The notes below the pieces were generated by a model, which saw nothing but the letters and a program-made list of their open reading frames with translations, made no database searches and was not told the origin of the DNA. A DNA stretch of 41,433 bases from JAGNKE01 sp964583335 (GTDB taxonomy: Bacteria; Pseudomonadota; Alphaproteobacteria; Micavibrionales; Micavibrionaceae), in contig CAZOVG010000011.1 of the NCBI GenBank assembly GCA_964583335.1, positions 1 to 41,433 on the forward strand, written 5' to 3'. This document shows, piece by piece, positions 41,379 through 41,433 of the stretch. The number at the start of each line of letters is the position of its first letter. The first letter of the stretch is position 1. The translations under genes and the position numbers were made by a program.

Positions 41379-41433
41379 TTACTCGATGATTTTGGAGACG
41401 ACGCCTGCGCCGACGGTTCTTCCGCCTTCGCGG
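41379..41433 (-). CDS. tuf: Elongation factor Tu, C-terminal fragment (copy 2, runs off the window)
   Basis: The last 18 codons read REGGRTVGAGVVSKIIE and stop, the standard EF-Tu end. It is in the same direction as the fragment at the left edge. A strong terminator follows, so this copy is not cotranscribed with secE-nusG, and no tRNA-Trp comes after it. Confidence 0.95.
   Translation of the reverse strand, partial: REGGRTVGAGVVSKIIE

Overview
The window is a chromosomal segment of a moderately GC-rich alphaproteobacterium. It holds the conserved locus secE-nusG / rplK-rplA / rplJ-rplL / rpoB-rpoC / rpsL-rpsG-fusA-tuf, all on the minus strand. Alpha-type promoter motifs (CTTGAC...CTATAT-like), the split gcvPA/gcvPB glycine decarboxylase and the ExbB/OmpA-like pair fit this class. 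A Micavibrio- or Rhodospirillales-like lineage is a guess only. The first 53 bases are the start of one tuf gene and the last 55 bases are the end of a tuf gene in the same orientation. The window therefore looks like a contig broken at a duplicated tuf.

Left part (1-19641, translation and transcription core). Reading along the minus strand from right to left: secE, nusG, rplK, rplA, rplJ, rplL, rpoB, rpoC, rpsL, rpsG, fusA, tuf. The order is ancestral, but foreign genes interrupt it. Two plus-strand genes (a DUF4926-like protein and a PHB-depolymerase-type esterase) lie between nusG and rplK. A co-directional SIMPL-domain gene sits between rpoB and rpoC. A plus-strand polytopic membrane protein (PTPS-related / GT-C-like) lies between rpoC and rpsL. 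The rplJ leader contains a terminator-like hairpin, and the rplL-rpoB gap contains a 14-bp stem-loop. S7 carries an insertion of about 24 residues.

Middle part (19642-25308). A stand-alone receiver-domain protein (plus strand, strong promoter) is followed by the minus-strand glycine cleavage operon gcvT-gcvH-gcvPA-X-gcvPB. X is an unknown 127-residue membrane-anchored protein, translationally coupled to gcvPA.

Right part (25309-40412) is the most interesting. A type I secretion locus is arranged as two divergent units. The minus strand carries a 2169-residue RTX protein, an ABC exporter with a degenerate C39-like domain, and a membrane-fusion protein. The plus strand carries a MotA/TolQ/ExbB-type channel with a long helical tail, a MotB/OmpA-like partner, a TolC-family channel and a periplasmic coiled-coil protein. 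The combination recalls the Salmonella SPI-4 system (SiiA/SiiB plus SiiC/D/F exporting the adhesin SiiE), in which a proton-channel pair assists a type I exporter. A secreted DUF4919-like protein follows, then the end of the second tuf with its terminator.
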